From: Mucilaginibacter sp. L196
GTDB lineage: Bacteria > Bacteroidota > Bacteroidia > Sphingobacteriales > Sphingobacteriaceae
DNA: 64,000 bases
Direction of reading: 5' to 3'
Assembly: GCF_009765905.1 (NCBI RefSeq)
Contig: NZ_LMUO01000009.1
Span: 225,941-289,940 of the forward strand
Shown: positions 36,072 through 45,131 of the stretch, piece by piece
Numbering within the stretch: position 1 is the stretch's first letter
Layout: each line of letters opens with the position of its first letter
Notes under the pieces: model-generated
Databases searched by the model: none
The model's input: only the letters and a program-made list of their open reading frames with translations
Told to the model about the DNA's origin: nothing
Position numbers and translations under genes: made by a program

Positions 36072-36320
36072 TTAATTTCCGGATGTTCCACGTGAAACCT
36101 TGATTAAGGACGCCAATGCAAACAGCGCCCAAATGGTTTCCAATATCACAAACGGATAAAATTTTATTAGATAGGATGAATAGCCACAAGTTGCCGCCCC
36201 TATAAAATTCATTAGGGTGTAGGGGATGCTGTTTGCGGGTAGTTTTTTATATAGGTTCAATAGGAATGCGATCAATAAAATCACAACACCTACAGTAGCT
36301 ATAATATCCGATTCCTTCAT
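36072..36320 (-). CDS. Small CBU_0592-like membrane protein
   Basis: An 82-residue protein with three hydrophobic segments (VVILLIAFLLNLY, TLMNFIGAATCGYSSYLI, FVILETIWALFALASLI). The pattern, including NSIPYTLMNFIGA, fits the small CBU_0592 family of integral membrane proteins of unknown role. It lies one base after the ABC-F stop and so is part of that transcript. Its last codons (K-V-S-R-G-T) are encoded by the second parS-like site, so the site and the protein's C-terminus constrain each other. Confidence 0.72.
   Translation of the reverse strand: MKESDIIATVGVVILLIAFLLNLYKKLPANSIPYTLMNFIGAATCGYSSYLIKFYPFVILETIWALFALASLIKVSRGTSGN
36084..36099. promoter_or_regulatory. parS-like site 2, inside the 3' end of a coding sequence
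   Basis: TGTTCCACGTGAAACC differs from the parS consensus TGTTNCACGTGAAACA only at the last base. Its centre is 43 bases from that of site 1. It overlaps codons for the last residues of the small membrane protein. Confidence 0.72.
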
Positions 36321-36321
36321 A

Positions 36322-38187
36322 TTACATTTCTTTTAACTCGGTTAATTCAAGCCACCTTAAGCTTTTTTCATCAAGCTCAATACTTAATCTTGCTGATTTA
36401 TCTATCAATTCATTTAATAAATGAGTATCGATACCAACAGCATTTAATTGATTGTTGCAGTCTTTAATTTGCTTTTCAAGGCTCGCAATTTCTGCTTCCA
36501 ATGTTTCAAGCTCTTTGGTTTCCTTAAAGCTTAGCTTGTTTTTTTTAGGCTGAGTGTTGATTGTTGTAGCTACGGGGGTAGGGTTCAGCTTTTGTTTTCT
36601 GGCCTCTTCCTGCTCAATTCTGTACGAGGAATAGTTGCCGTTATATATTATAACCTGGCCTTTCTCTTCTACAATAAATAGCTGATCAGTTAATTTATCC
36701 AGTAAATACCTATCGTGCGATACCATCATTAATACGCCACCGTAGTTGGTTAAAAACTCTTCCAGTACGTTTAATGTATCAATATCTAAATCATTGGTGG
36801 GCTCATCCAGTATCAGGAAGTTTGGATTCTTCATCAGGATGCTCATCAGTTGCAAGCGTTTCTTTTCGCCACCGCTCAGGTTAGCTATAAAGCCGTACTG
36901 TTTAGCAGGAGGGAATAAGAACAGCGTGAGCAGGGCAGAAGCTGAAATGGTTTTACCGTCAGCCATCGTAATAAACTCCGCTACGTTTTTTACTACATCA
37001 ATAACACGTTCATCATCCTTAAAAGCAATACCCGATTGATGGAAATAGCCCATTACCGTTGTTTCACCACGCTCAATAACGCCTGAATCTGGCTGCAAAC
37101 CGTTCGTTATCATATTCAGAAGGGTGGATTTACCGCTTCCGTTTTTGCCGGCTAAGCCAATGCGATCGCCTTTTTTGAAAACGTAACTAAAGTTATCAGT
37201 ATAAGTAATACCATTAAATGCTTTGTTGATATGGTGCAACTCCATGATCTTATTACCTTGGCGAGCCGTTTTAACGCTCAACTCTACTTTTTCCTTTGCA
37301 CCACCGCCTTTAGTTTTGTCTTCAAGATCATAATAAGCATCAATACGAGCTTTTGATTTGGTACCACGAGCCTGTGGCTGGCGGCGCATCCACTCCAATT
37401 CTTTCTTTAAAAGGAGGGAGTTTTTGTGGAATTGTAGTTCATCAACCGCTTCGCGTTCGGCCTTCTTTTCTAAATAATAGCCATAGTTGCCAATATATGG
37501 TATCATCTTGCCCCGGTCAATCTCCAAAATCTCATTACAAACATTATCCAGGAAATACCTGTCGTGCGTAACCATCAATATGGTTTTTGCCCCATCGGTC
37601 AATAATTTCTCTAGCCATTCAATCGTATCAATGTCCAGGTGATTGGTTGGCTCATCCAAAACATAAATATCCGGATCTTCAATAAGCAGCCTTGCCAATG
37701 CAAGGCGTTTCTTTTGTCCGCCCGATAGGGTATCAATATGCTGGTTTAAATGATGAATATCCAATCTGCCTAAAATGGTTTTGATCTTATATTCATATTC
37801 CCAGGCATCAACATCGCCCAACTCTTCCATGGCTTTATCAATCGCTTTGGCATTATCGGGGTCATTCTCTAAAAGCTCTTCGTATTTACGGATAGCCTGT
37901 TGCTGCACATTGTCTTCATGGAAAATATAATCACTTATCGTAACTGCATTTTTAAAGTGCGGATCTTGTTCCAGGTAACCTAAACGCAGGTCGCGACTGC
38001 GCACAACTTTGCCCTCGGTAGGTAGAAACTCACCGGCTAATAATTTTAAAAGGGTTGATTTACCTGCGCCATTGATGCCAACAAGGGCTACACGGCGACC
38101 ACGGTTAATGCCAATGGTTACATTTTTAAACAACCATTTATCATGAAAAGAATGGCCAAGATTTTCGGCAGAAATATAAGTACTCAC
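36322..38187 (-). CDS. ABC-F family ATPase (Uup/EttA-like)
   Basis: A 621-residue soluble protein with two ABC ATPase domains and no membrane segments. Domain 1 has GINGAGKST near residue 36 and LSGGQKKRLALARLL, with VLDEPTNHLD. Domain 2 has GKNGSGKST near 345 and LSGGEKKRLQLMSIL, with LDEPTNDLD. A charged linker between them (EWMRRQPQARGTKSKARID) is the P-site tRNA interaction motif region. The C-terminus is a coiled coil (about 545-621), as in Uup. ABC-F proteins act on ribosomes or DNA intermediates; which applies here is unclear. The start is GTG, overlapping the previous stop by four bases (GTGA), which indicates translational coupling. Confidence 0.92.
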   Translation of the reverse strand: MSTYISAENLGHSFHDKWLFKNVTIGINRGRRVALVGINGAGKSTLLKLLAGEFLPTEGKVVRSRDLRLGYLEQDPHFKNAVTISDYIFHEDNVQQQAIRKYEELLENDPDNAKAIDKAMEELGDVDAWEYEYKIKTILGRLDIHHLNQHIDTLSGGQKKRLALARLLIEDPDIYVLDEPTNHLDIDTIEWLEKLLTDGAKTILMVTHDRYFLDNVCNEILEIDRGKMIPYIGNYGYYLEKKAEREAVDELQFHKNSLLLKKELEWMRRQPQARGTKSKARIDAYYDLEDKTKGGGAKEKVELSVKTARQGNKIMELHHINKAFNGITYTDNFSYVFKKGDRIGLAGKNGSGKSTLLNMITNGLQPDSGVIERGETTVMGYFHQSGIAFKDDERVIDVVKNVAEFITMADGKTISASALLTLFLFPPAKQYGFIANLSGGEKKRLQLMSILMKNPNFLILDEPTNDLDIDTLNVLEEFLTNYGGVLMMVSHDRYLLDKLTDQLFIVEEKGQVIIYNGNYSSYRIEQEEARKQKLNPTPVATTINTQPKKNKLSFKETKELETLEAEIASLEKQIKDCNNQLNAVGIDTHLLNELIDKSARLSIELDEKSLRWLELTELKEM

Positions 38188-38840
38188 GCTATTTGTTTTA
38201 TTTGATCCGATGGATGTATAAAAACGCCCTCTTCACTATTAATTGATTGTTTATACATGGCCATAGCCACGGTTTTTGCAGGTATGCTCCTGTGTTTTTT
38301 TAAGTTGCCAATAAGTAATGGATTGATAATATACATTAGTCCGTTAACGAATTTTTCCATTGGCCTATGATCTTTTCTTTCCCCAGCTAATATTGATGGC
38401 CGGTAAATATGAAGCGACGGCAAATTCAGCTGCTGTAAATCGTATTCTGTTTGACCTTTATACTTGGTGTAATAGGCAGCAGAATTTTTATCGGCCCCAA
38501 TAGACGAAACATAGTGATATTGTTTAACGCCATTTTTAACCGCTAATTGCCCTAATTTTACAGGATAATCATGCTCAATTTTATAGTAATCGGTTAAGTT
38601 TGGCGTTTTGTTTTTAGTAGTACCGATGCAGCAAAATAAAGCATTGCCGCTAATATCCCCGGCAAAATCATCAAGCCTATCGAAATCAACAATAATCTCC
38701 CTTAACTTTGGATGCGTGATGCCAGTTTTTTTTCTCACTAAAACAGTAATTTCAGCATAAGTGGGCTCATTTAGCAGTATAGTTAATAAACTACTGCCAA
38801 TTAGTCCGCTTGCGCCTGCTATTATTGCTTTATATGCCAT
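38184..38840 (-). CDS. NAD(P)-binding Rossmann protein (TIP30/HTATIP2-like)
   Basis: A 218-residue atypical short-chain dehydrogenase-like protein. The nucleotide-binding motif GASGLIGS is at residues 8-15. ALFCCIGTTKNKTPN near 70, HYVSSIGADKNSAAYYTKYKGQTE (Ser and Tyr-x-x-x-Lys candidates) and LHIYRPSILAGERKDHRP follow. This matches the TIP30-like group; the reaction is unknown. The ATG at 38840 (MAYKAIIAG) is preferred over one nine bases upstream. Its stop overlaps the ABC-F start, so they form one transcript that runs toward mnmG. Confidence 0.8.
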   Translation of the reverse strand: MAYKAIIAGASGLIGSSLLTILLNEPTYAEITVLVRKKTGITHPKLREIIVDFDRLDDFAGDISGNALFCCIGTTKNKTPNLTDYYKIEHDYPVKLGQLAVKNGVKQYHYVSSIGADKNSAAYYTKYKGQTEYDLQQLNLPSLHIYRPSILAGERKDHRPMEKFVNGLMYIINPLLIGNLKKHRSIPAKTVAMAMYKQSINSEEGVFIHPSDQIKQIA

Positions 38841-38927
38841 TATACACAACTATTTTCGCAAAAATACGCATAATAAATTTGTGGAATAAAAATTGAATGT
38901 TTAAACATGTAAATTAATAAAACGATT

Positions 38928-39638
38928 ATGAAAAGTATATATTATCCCGCTAATGAACGGGGACACAATGACATAGGTTGGTTAAAAGCTAATTTCTCAT
39001 TCAGCTTTGGCCCATATTATAATCCTGAAAAAGTACACTTTGGTGCGCTTAGAGTTTTGAATGATGATATTATTACAGGAGGAACCGGGTTCGGTACCCA
39101 CCCGCATGATAATATGGAGATCATCACCATTCCAATTAAAGGTGCTTTAGAGCATAAAGATAGCATGGGAAGCGTGGGTGTGATCCATTCAGGCGAAGTT
39201 CAGATCATGTCGGCAGGTACCGGTATTACACATTCTGAGTATAATCATTCTAAAACAGAAGACGCTAATACCTTGCAAATATGGTTATTCCCTAAAGAAA
39301 GAAACATCAAGCCAAGGTATGACCAAAAAAACTTTAACGACCTACTTAAACCCAATCAATTGGCAACACTTATATCGCCGGATAAAGATGCAGATACGCT
39401 TTGGATTAACCAGGATGCTGTTTTTTCCATGGGTGATTTTGAGCCAGGGCAGAGCATTAATTACGATATAAAAATTCCGGGAAACGGCATTTATATATTC
39501 GTTATTGAAGGTGCTGCTAAGATTGATGGGCACACATTAAACAAAAGAGATGCTTTGGGTGTTTATGATTTAAGTTCACTTACAATTGAAACCGAAGCTC
39601 AATCCCGTTTGCTTTTGATGGAAATACCAATGATGTAA
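38928..39638 (+). CDS. Pirin family bicupin
   Basis: A 236-residue cupin protein. The N-terminal cupin carries the metal-binding set in GTHPHDNMEIITIPIKGALEHKDSMG and SAGTGITHSEYNHS, giving His-x-His, Glu and His ligands typical of pirins. The C-terminal half (SINYDIKIPGNGIYIFVIEGAAKIDG) is the second, metal-free cupin. Some pirins such as YhhW degrade quercetin; others are regulators. Function here is not assignable. It is divergent from the NAD(P)-binding protein. Confidence 0.92.
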   Translation: MKSIYYPANERGHNDIGWLKANFSFSFGPYYNPEKVHFGALRVLNDDIITGGTGFGTHPHDNMEIITIPIKGALEHKDSMGSVGVIHSGEVQIMSAGTGITHSEYNHSKTEDANTLQIWLFPKERNIKPRYDQKNFNDLLKPNQLATLISPDKDADTLWINQDAVFSMGDFEPGQSINYDIKIPGNGIYIFVIEGAAKIDGHTLNKRDALGVYDLSSLTIETEAQSRLLLMEIPMM

Positions 39639-39728
39639 ACCGGCTTTAACGCCAAGGTGAGATTTATTTGAGCGACTAAAAAACAAATAGCTTGCTATTT
39701 GTTGTATCAGTCAATTAATAAACACCTT

Positions 39729-40511
39729 ATGGCGGAGCAGGAATTAGAACTAACAGGTTGGAAAAAATGGTTTGCCGAAGTTGGCGATCAATGCGTTTTC
39801 TTTACCAGGTTTTTCAGGAATATATTTAAAGGCGGCTTCGAGTGGTCGGAGTTTATTCGCCAGTGTTACGAGATCGGTTACCGGTCGATGATGCTGGTTG
39901 GTATAACTTCGTTCATTATGGGAGCCGTTTTAATTTTACAATTGCGGCCATCGTTAGAGTCATTTGGCCAGGTGGGGATGTTGCCCAAAACACTTTCCGT
40001 TTCGCTTATCCGCGAGATAGGCCCTGTGATTACCGCGCTGATATGTGCCGGTAAAATATCATCAAGTATAGGCGCTGAACTGGGTAGTATGAAGGTTACC
40101 GAGCAAATTGATGCTATGGAAGTATCAGGCGCTAACCCGGTACAATACCTTGTGGTTACACGTATTTTGGCGGTAACCCTTATGGTGCCGCTACTAACTG
40201 TTATTGGTGATGTTATCGGCTTGGCAGGTGGCTTTTTAGCACTGAATATTAAAGACAGCGTTAGTTATACCTTATACCTGCACAAATGTGTGGATTCAAT
40301 TGACTTTTCCGATTTTTTACCAGCCTTTGTTAAAACCATCTTTTTTGGCTTCGCGATAGGTTTTGTGGGATGTTATAAAGGCTTCAACTCAAATAAAGGG
40401 ACAGAGAGCGTGGGTTTGGCAGCAAATTCGGCTGTGGTAACCGCTTCACTGTGGATTTTTGTTATTGACGCGATTGCTGTACAGGTAACCAGTATTTTAT
40501 TCTACAAATAA
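39729..40511 (+). CDS. mlaE: MlaE-family ABC transporter permease
   Basis: An inner-membrane permease of about 260 residues in an Mla-type lipid transporter. MlaE conserved features are visible: FIRQCYEIGYRSMMLVGITSFIMGAVL, LIREIGPVITALICAGKISSSIGAELGSMKVTEQIDAMEVSGANPVQYL, and a C-terminal helical region with GCYKGFNSNKGTESVGLAANSAVV. These are diagnostic of the family. The ATG at 39729 is preferred over an upstream TTG at 39699. It is followed after one base by the ATPase gene and then by an MCE protein. The system probably moves phospholipids between inner and outer membranes. Confidence 0.9.
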   Translation: MAEQELELTGWKKWFAEVGDQCVFFTRFFRNIFKGGFEWSEFIRQCYEIGYRSMMLVGITSFIMGAVLILQLRPSLESFGQVGMLPKTLSVSLIREIGPVITALICAGKISSSIGAELGSMKVTEQIDAMEVSGANPVQYLVVTRILAVTLMVPLLTVIGDVIGLAGGFLALNIKDSVSYTLYLHKCVDSIDFSDFLPAFVKTIFFGFAIGFVGCYKGFNSNKGTESVGLAANSAVVTASLWIFVIDAIAVQVTSILFYK

Positions 40512-40512
40512 T

Positions 40513-41295
40513 ATGGAAGCGGTAAAGGAAAAAAAGGAAGCCACAGCAAAGCCTAAAAAAGAGGCAATTATCGTGATAAAAGGATTGAAAAAATCTTTCG
40601 GTAAAAAAAAGGTACTGAAAGACATTAACCTTGAAGTAGATCGTGGAGAAAATGTGGTTGTACTGGGGAAATCCGGTGAGGGGAAATCGGTTACGATAGA
40701 ATGTATAGTAGGTTTATTAACACCCGATGGCGGATCAATAAAAGTATTTGGCGACGAGGTTACCGATATGAATGATAACCAGCTGAAGGAATTACGGATG
40801 AAGATCGGCTTCCTGTTTCAGAGCGGTGCTTTATTTGATTCTATGACGGTGAGAGAAAACCTGGAATTTCCATTAACCCGGGTTTTAAAGATGAAAGATC
40901 AGCGCGAAATAGATGAACGGGTGAACGAAGTGCTGGAGGGGGTGGGTTTGGTTGACGCGGTAGACAAAATGCCCTCAGATCTCTCCGGAGGCATGCGTAA
41001 ACGGATTGGATTGGCCCGTACATTGATCATTAAACCTGAAATAATGTTGTATGATGAGCCAACTACCGGCTTAGATCCGATTACATCACGAGAAATAAGT
41101 GAGCTGATACTGAATATGCAGAAGAAATATAAAACAACCTCGATCATTATAACCCACGATATGGAATGCGCACGCATCACATCAGACCGGGTAGTGATTA
41201 TGGATGATGGGGAATATATAGCCGAAGGAACATTTGAAAGCCTTCAAAAATCAAAAAACGAAATAGCCAGGGAATTTTTTAAAGATATATCATGA
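40513..41295 (+). CDS. mlaF: MlaF-family ABC transporter ATPase
   Basis: A 260-residue ATPase partner of the MlaE permease. Walker A is GKSGEGKS near residue 54, the signature is LSGGMRKRIGLARTL near 160, and Walker B with D-loop is LYDEPTTGLDP. The H-loop is in IITHDM. The first 17 residues are a lysine-rich extension (EKKEATAKPKK) not needed by the fold. The stop overlaps the ATG of the MCE gene by four bases (ATGA), so the operon is translationally coupled. Confidence 0.93.
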   Translation: MEAVKEKKEATAKPKKEAIIVIKGLKKSFGKKKVLKDINLEVDRGENVVVLGKSGEGKSVTIECIVGLLTPDGGSIKVFGDEVTDMNDNQLKELRMKIGFLFQSGALFDSMTVRENLEFPLTRVLKMKDQREIDERVNEVLEGVGLVDAVDKMPSDLSGGMRKRIGLARTLIIKPEIMLYDEPTTGLDPITSREISELILNMQKKYKTTSIIITHDMECARITSDRVVIMDDGEYIAEGTFESLQKSKNEIAREFFKDIS

Positions 41296-42053
41296 AAACA
41301 ACGGGATCACAAAAAATGAAAATAGGGCTGTTTACCATTGCTGGTTTAGCGGTTTTAATTGCCATTATTTTTTTAATTGGCAATAAAAGAAATCTGTTTA
41401 GTTCCACATTTGGCGTTTACGGAACGTTTAAAAATGTTAATGGCCTCGCTATTGGCAACAACGTTCGGTTTGCGGGTATAACTGTGGGCATTGTACAAAA
41501 CATCACTATAATAAATGACACAACAGTACGTGTGGACCTGACCTTAAATGATGATGTGAAGAAGTTCCTTAAAAAGGATTCGAAGATTAGTATTGGTAGC
41601 GATGGTTTGATGGGGGACAAATTGGTTGTAATTGCGCCGGGTGGTATAACCAGTCAGTTGCCGGTAACTAATGGCGATCAATTACCATCAGTACCTCCAG
41701 TTGATGCTGATAAAATTATTGCCAAACTAACCGGAATTGCAGATAATGCAGGTACATTGATACAAAACCTATCAGATATAACAGGGAAAGTGAATAACGG
41801 TAAAGGTAGTTTAGGTAGATTGTTGAATAATGATAAAATGGCAAATGACCTGGATGCTACTGTTAAACAAGCCAAAAGCACTATGGCCAATGTACATAAA
41901 ACCACCTCTACCTTAAATGAGGATCTTACCGCCGCCCAGCATAACTTTTTGTTGAAGGGCTTTTTTAACAAAAAGAAAAAAGCGTTAAAAGCTAAGCAGG
42001 ATTCGATAAAAAAGGCGCAGGATGCTGCCGGGCAACAACCGGAAAGTAAGTAA
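41292..42053 (+). CDS. mlaD: MCE/MlaD-domain substrate-binding protein
   Basis: A 253-residue protein with one N-terminal transmembrane helix (about 11-30, IGLFTIAGLAVLIAIIFLIG). A single MCE domain follows (about 36-115, FKNVNGLAIGNNVRFAGITVGIV), then a helical region and a lysine-rich C-terminus. MlaD forms hexameric rings that carry lipids across the periplasm. A MlaC-like periplasmic carrier and an MlaA-like outer-membrane partner are not in this cluster, so it is a minimal three-gene system. A strong hairpin terminator follows. Confidence 0.9.
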   Translation: MKTTGSQKMKIGLFTIAGLAVLIAIIFLIGNKRNLFSSTFGVYGTFKNVNGLAIGNNVRFAGITVGIVQNITIINDTTVRVDLTLNDDVKKFLKKDSKISIGSDGLMGDKLVVIAPGGITSQLPVTNGDQLPSVPPVDADKIIAKLTGIADNAGTLIQNLSDITGKVNNGKGSLGRLLNNDKMANDLDATVKQAKSTMANVHKTTSTLNEDLTAAQHNFLLKGFFNKKKKALKAKQDSIKKAQDAAGQQPESK

Positions 42054-42090
42054 AACAAAAAGGCCTCGATTATCGAGGCCTTTTTGTTTT
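42052..42090. terminator. Bidirectional terminator between mlaD and uppP
   Basis: A perfect 18-base stem with a TTA loop (core AGGCCTCGA/TCGAGGCCT), flanked by an A run on the left and a T run on the right. It can terminate both converging transcripts. Confidence 0.92.
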
Positions 42091-42106
42091 ACTTAATATA
42101 AGTATT

Positions 42107-42910
42107 TTACATGTTATGCAAAGCGTTGCCTGAATAGTATAATATTATGATGACCAGGCCAGCCAATATCCTATAAAAGCCAAATAGCTTAAAACCCTTT
42201 TGCTCTAAAAAGGTGATAAATGTACGTATTGCTAATAAAGCCACTACAAATGCTATCGCGCTACCTATTAGCAGGTAGATAATATCATGATGAAGTGTTG
42301 CCGAATCAAGATGATTATCTTTGTGAAAATCCCAAAGATCCTTTAGGGTTGCACCAAACATCGTAGGCACAGCTAAAAAGAAAGAGAATTCAGCCGCGGC
42401 GGTACGATTTAATTTTTGCGACATACCACCTACGATAGAAGCAGCAGATCGGGACACGCCCGGAACCATCGCCAAGCATTGAAAACACCCAATTTTAAAG
42501 GCTGTTAAATAGCTGATGTCTTGCTCTTTGGTCACCGTTGGTTTATTGAACCATTTGTCGACAAAAAGGAGGATTACCCCACCGATAACAAATGCATAAG
42601 CCACAACAAGCGGGCTTTCCAATAATTTATCAATGTGTTTTTTTAACAGCATGCCCAATATCACCGCGGGGATAACCCCTACAACTAACTTGTAATAAAA
42701 ATCAAGCGAGCGGAAGAAACGCTTAAAATATAATACAACAACGGCCAGTATGGCCCCAAGCTGTATTACAATTTCAAACAGTTTTACAAACTCATCTTTG
42801 CTGATGCCCATTAACGAGCTGGCAATAACCATGTGACCGGTTGATGATACCGGCAAAAACTCTGTTATCCCTTCAATAATTGCGAGGATAATAACATGTA
42901 TTATACTCAT
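42107..42910 (-). CDS. uppP: Undecaprenyl-diphosphatase
   Basis: UppP (BacA) is a membrane enzyme that recycles undecaprenyl diphosphate to the monophosphate carrier used for peptidoglycan and glycan export. The 267 residues have about eight helices and both family motifs: [14 protein letters not shown] at 13-26 (catalytic Glu residues and Ser) and [14 protein letters not shown] near residue 150 (Arg-Ser). Length is normal. It overlaps the upstream DUF3098 gene by four bases and follows ftsX, an order I associate with Bacteroidota. Confidence 0.95.
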   Translation of the reverse strand: MSIIHVIILAIIEGITEFLPVSSTGHMVIASSLMGISKDEFVKLFEIVIQLGAILAVVVLYFKRFFRSLDFYYKLVVGVIPAVILGMLLKKHIDKLLESPLVVAYAFVIGGVILLFVDKWFNKPTVTKEQDISYLTAFKIGCFQCLAMVPGVSRSAASIVGGMSQKLNRTAAAEFSFFLAVPTMFGATLKDLWDFHKDNHLDSATLHHDIIYLLIGSAIAFVVALLAIRTFITFLEQKGFKLFGFYRILAGLVIIILYYSGNALHNM

Positions 42911-43176
42911 GCTTTGGTATCGGGCTTTTTAAGTATCGCGTAAAAACCAATGCCGAATCCCGCCAAAACGGTAAGCGGAGCTAAAATGATTTTAGTATTG
43001 CTATAAATATCTGTTGTGCCCGACATCAGGAAGAAACCGAGAATAACAACAATAACCGCGGCAATAAGCCAGGTGTAATTGCTTTTATCAAAAACAAAAT
43101 GTACAGGTTGTGACTCTGCGGTACTTTTTGCAGAACTTTTAACCGTGCTAGCCGGTTGGGTTATTTTTTGTGCCAT
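42907..43176 (-). CDS. DUF3098 membrane protein
   Basis: An 89-residue protein with two transmembrane helices ([18 protein letters not shown] and [20 protein letters not shown]) after a polar N-terminus. The sequence [13 protein letters not shown] and the DIYSNTKI loop fit DUF3098, found between ftsX and uppP in many Bacteroidota. Its function is unknown; the conserved location suggests a role in division or wall synthesis. It overlaps uppP (ATGA). Confidence 0.85.
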   Translation of the reverse strand: MAQKITQPASTVKSSAKSTAESQPVHFVFDKSNYTWLIAAVIVVILGFFLMSGTTDIYSNTKIILAPLTVLAGFGIGFYAILKKPDTKA

Positions 43177-43212
43177 TTATACTATTTTAAATGTTGATTT
43201 ATTAATGAGCGA

Positions 43213-44091
43213 TTACCTGTAAAGGTCGTATATCTTTAATCTTAAAAATTTGTTTACTGCTAAAAACGTGCTGAAACCGGATATGAAAATGCCTAATCCT
43301 ATTACGCCTAAAAACACGATACCAAACTCGGTATAGCTTTGTAATATGATCAGATCCGGTATTTGTTTATCGGCAAAATATAATGTTCCGATTAAAATCA
43401 TAACAGCAATAAGGCCGCCCAGCAAGCCGTGCCATATACCATATAACAAAAATGGTTTGCGGATAAACCCTTTTGTGGCTCCAACCAATTGCATCGACTT
43501 GATTAAAAACCTTTGCGAATAAATTGCTAACCGAATGGTATTGTTAATCAGCGCTACCGATAATATCACAAATATGCCCGCGAAAACCAAAATAACCAAA
43601 CTTATAGAGGTTATGTTTTGGTTCATCTCATCAACCAATGATTGCTGGTATTTAACTTCTTTTACTAAAGGGTTCTTGAGCAATTCGGCTTTGAATTTCT
43701 CTATATCTGCATTATTTGCGTAGTCTGCCTTCAAGTAAACATCAAGTGATGGCGAAAGAGGGTTGTAACCTAAAAACTTTACAAAATCTTCACCCAAATC
43801 CTTTTGCAGGTTACGTGCAGCTAGTTCTTTACTTACATATTGTGTTTGTTTAACCATTGGATTTGTTTCCAATTGTTTTTGCAATTGCAATACATCAGTT
43901 TCGTGTGCGGCATCATCCACAAAAATATTAAGCACTATGTTTTCTTTAACGTAGCGTTTTAGGTTATTGGCGTGTACCAGTATAAGCCCCAACAGCCCAA
44001 CCATCAGTAATACCATGGCTATCCCAAAAACGGTAGATATATATATCGTCTTGGTTTTTTTTGCTGATTCGCTTGCTTCAAATTCTTCCAT
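43213..44091 (-). CDS. ftsX: Cell division protein FtsX
   Basis: A 292-residue permease-like protein that, with the ATPase FtsE, links the division ring to wall hydrolases. One helix near residues 20-40 is followed by an extracellular domain (about 50-165, VKENIVLNIFVDDAAHETDVL). Three further helices follow (about 170-192, 220-240 and 262-285). The motif SQRFLIKSMQLVGATKGFIRKPFLL is typical. ftsE is not adjacent, which is usual in this phylum as far as I know. It leads a probable ftsX-DUF3098-uppP transcript. Confidence 0.92.
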   Translation of the reverse strand: MEEFEASESAKKTKTIYISTVFGIAMVLLMVGLLGLILVHANNLKRYVKENIVLNIFVDDAAHETDVLQLQKQLETNPMVKQTQYVSKELAARNLQKDLGEDFVKFLGYNPLSPSLDVYLKADYANNADIEKFKAELLKNPLVKEVKYQQSLVDEMNQNITSISLVILVFAGIFVILSVALINNTIRLAIYSQRFLIKSMQLVGATKGFIRKPFLLYGIWHGLLGGLIAVMILIGTLYFADKQIPDLIILQSYTEFGIVFLGVIGLGIFISGFSTFLAVNKFLRLKIYDLYR

Positions 44092-44215
44092 AGATGCCTT
44101 TGGGTTTGTGCGAAATTAACAAACACGCCTTAAAGGTAAAAGTTTATATGTGATTAATTGCGATTTAGTATATTAAAGGCAGCTGGGTTTAACAAAATTT
44201 AACAAGCAATTGGCC

Positions 44216-44560
44216 TTAATGTACATTAGTGACAACTGGTTTCTCACAAATCAAACCCAATGTATTATTGAACTTGTCGTCTACGTAATAAGAAGAAACC
44301 AATTTCCACCCCCGTTGTGTCACATAATCAAGAACGGCGATCCTTGAAGTAAATTTGATCTGTTTGCCTTTGCTATCTTTTATTTCCATATCGCTGGCTT
44401 TTGTTGTTGTACCATCATCTATTGAAACAAGGTAATATGATCCCCGAGTAGCAATTTCAACAGTACAGTAAGCTATCTTTTTTTGATAAACAGTGGTGTC
44501 CGTTTGCGCATAGCAAAAAACCGGCAATGATAATAATAGCAGGAATAATAGATTTTTCAT
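44216..44560 (-). CDS. Small secreted protein, unknown function
   Basis: A 114-residue exported protein with a signal peptide (MKNLLFLLLLSLPVFCYAQ). The mature part is beta-rich, with two cysteines (YCTVEI and LICEKP) that could form a disulfide. The segment DYVTQRGWKLVSSYYVDDKFNN resembles small Bacteroidota secreted proteins with a GW-LV motif. No function is recognised. It stands alone, 124 bases from ftsX on the same strand. Confidence 0.6.
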   Translation of the reverse strand: MKNLLFLLLLSLPVFCYAQTDTTVYQKKIAYCTVEIATRGSYYLVSIDDGTTTKASDMEIKDSKGKQIKFTSRIAVLDYVTQRGWKLVSSYYVDDKFNNTLGLICEKPVVTNVH

Positions 44561-44711
44561 TTTTTAATGGCTTAAGGTGATATGAGTTTATAGTTCGACT
44601 AATCAGGGGCATCAAAATTACCTTGTAATCAATTTATTACAAAATAACATGGTTTTTAAACAAACAGGCAAGTTTGTTGGTTAAATGATCAACAGAGATA
44701 TTATCATACAA

Positions 44712-44921
44712 ATGACAAAGCCAGCAAATTCGACAGATAAACCGTCCCCATCAGATACCCCAACCGAGAGGTCGCATGATAACGGCCATAAAAGTGTGGT
44801 TAAAAAATCAGATAAAGAATATAGAGCCGATCAACCGCATGGCGGGGACATCGCTAAGAAACATGAGAAAGAGGAGCAACCGGTTGGTCCGGGCACTAAA
44901 CCGCCAATTGAAAAGGGTTAA
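44712..44921 (+). CDS. Small hydrophilic protein, probably disordered
   Basis: A 69-residue protein with no hydrophobic segment. It is rich in Lys, Pro, Asp, Glu and Ser (KPSPSDTPTERSHDNGHKS; EKEEQPVGPGTKPPIEKG), so it is probably unstructured. I do not recognise a family. An alternative ATG at 44685 adds nine residues. The open frame and codon-like composition support it, but it is weakly supported. It is followed by a heptamer array and a palindromic repeat. Confidence 0.4.
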   Translation: MTKPANSTDKPSPSDTPTERSHDNGHKSVVKKSDKEYRADQPHGGDIAKKHEKEEQPVGPGTKPPIEKG

Positions 44922-44934
44922 GTGTGACCTGATT

Positions 44935-44969
44935 GAGTTTAGAGTTTAAAGTCGAAAGTGTAAAGTTAA
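44935..44969. repeat. Tandem heptamer array (GAGTTTA/AAGTNNA x5)
   Basis: Units GAGTTTA, GAGTTTA, AAGTCGA, AAGTGTA and AAGTTAA in strict 7-base phase. No inverted partner is evident; a large palindromic repeat follows at 45009. Confidence 0.7.
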
Positions 44970-45008
44970 GCTGAGATTAAAGCCTACCAAATAGACACAA
45001 AAACAAAA

Positions 45009-45120
45009 CGTCATTGCGAGGTACGAAGCAATCTCTATACTTTACAGAGCGGCTTCACCGGTTCAATACCTTTTTAATCGCCTTGCTTATGTAGAGATTG
45101 CTTCGTACCTCGCAATGACG
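45009..45120. repeat. GTCAT-type palindromic repeat, GCAATC subfamily, copy 2
   Basis: Perfect 28-base inverted arms (45009-45036, 45093-45120) with the same core, GTCATTGCGAGGTACGAAGC, as the 28674 copy. The 56-base loop is unrelated to that of the other copy. It lies 11 bases from the stop of the convergent ABC exporter gene. Confidence 0.9.
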
Positions 45121-45131
45121 ATCATTTTAGA

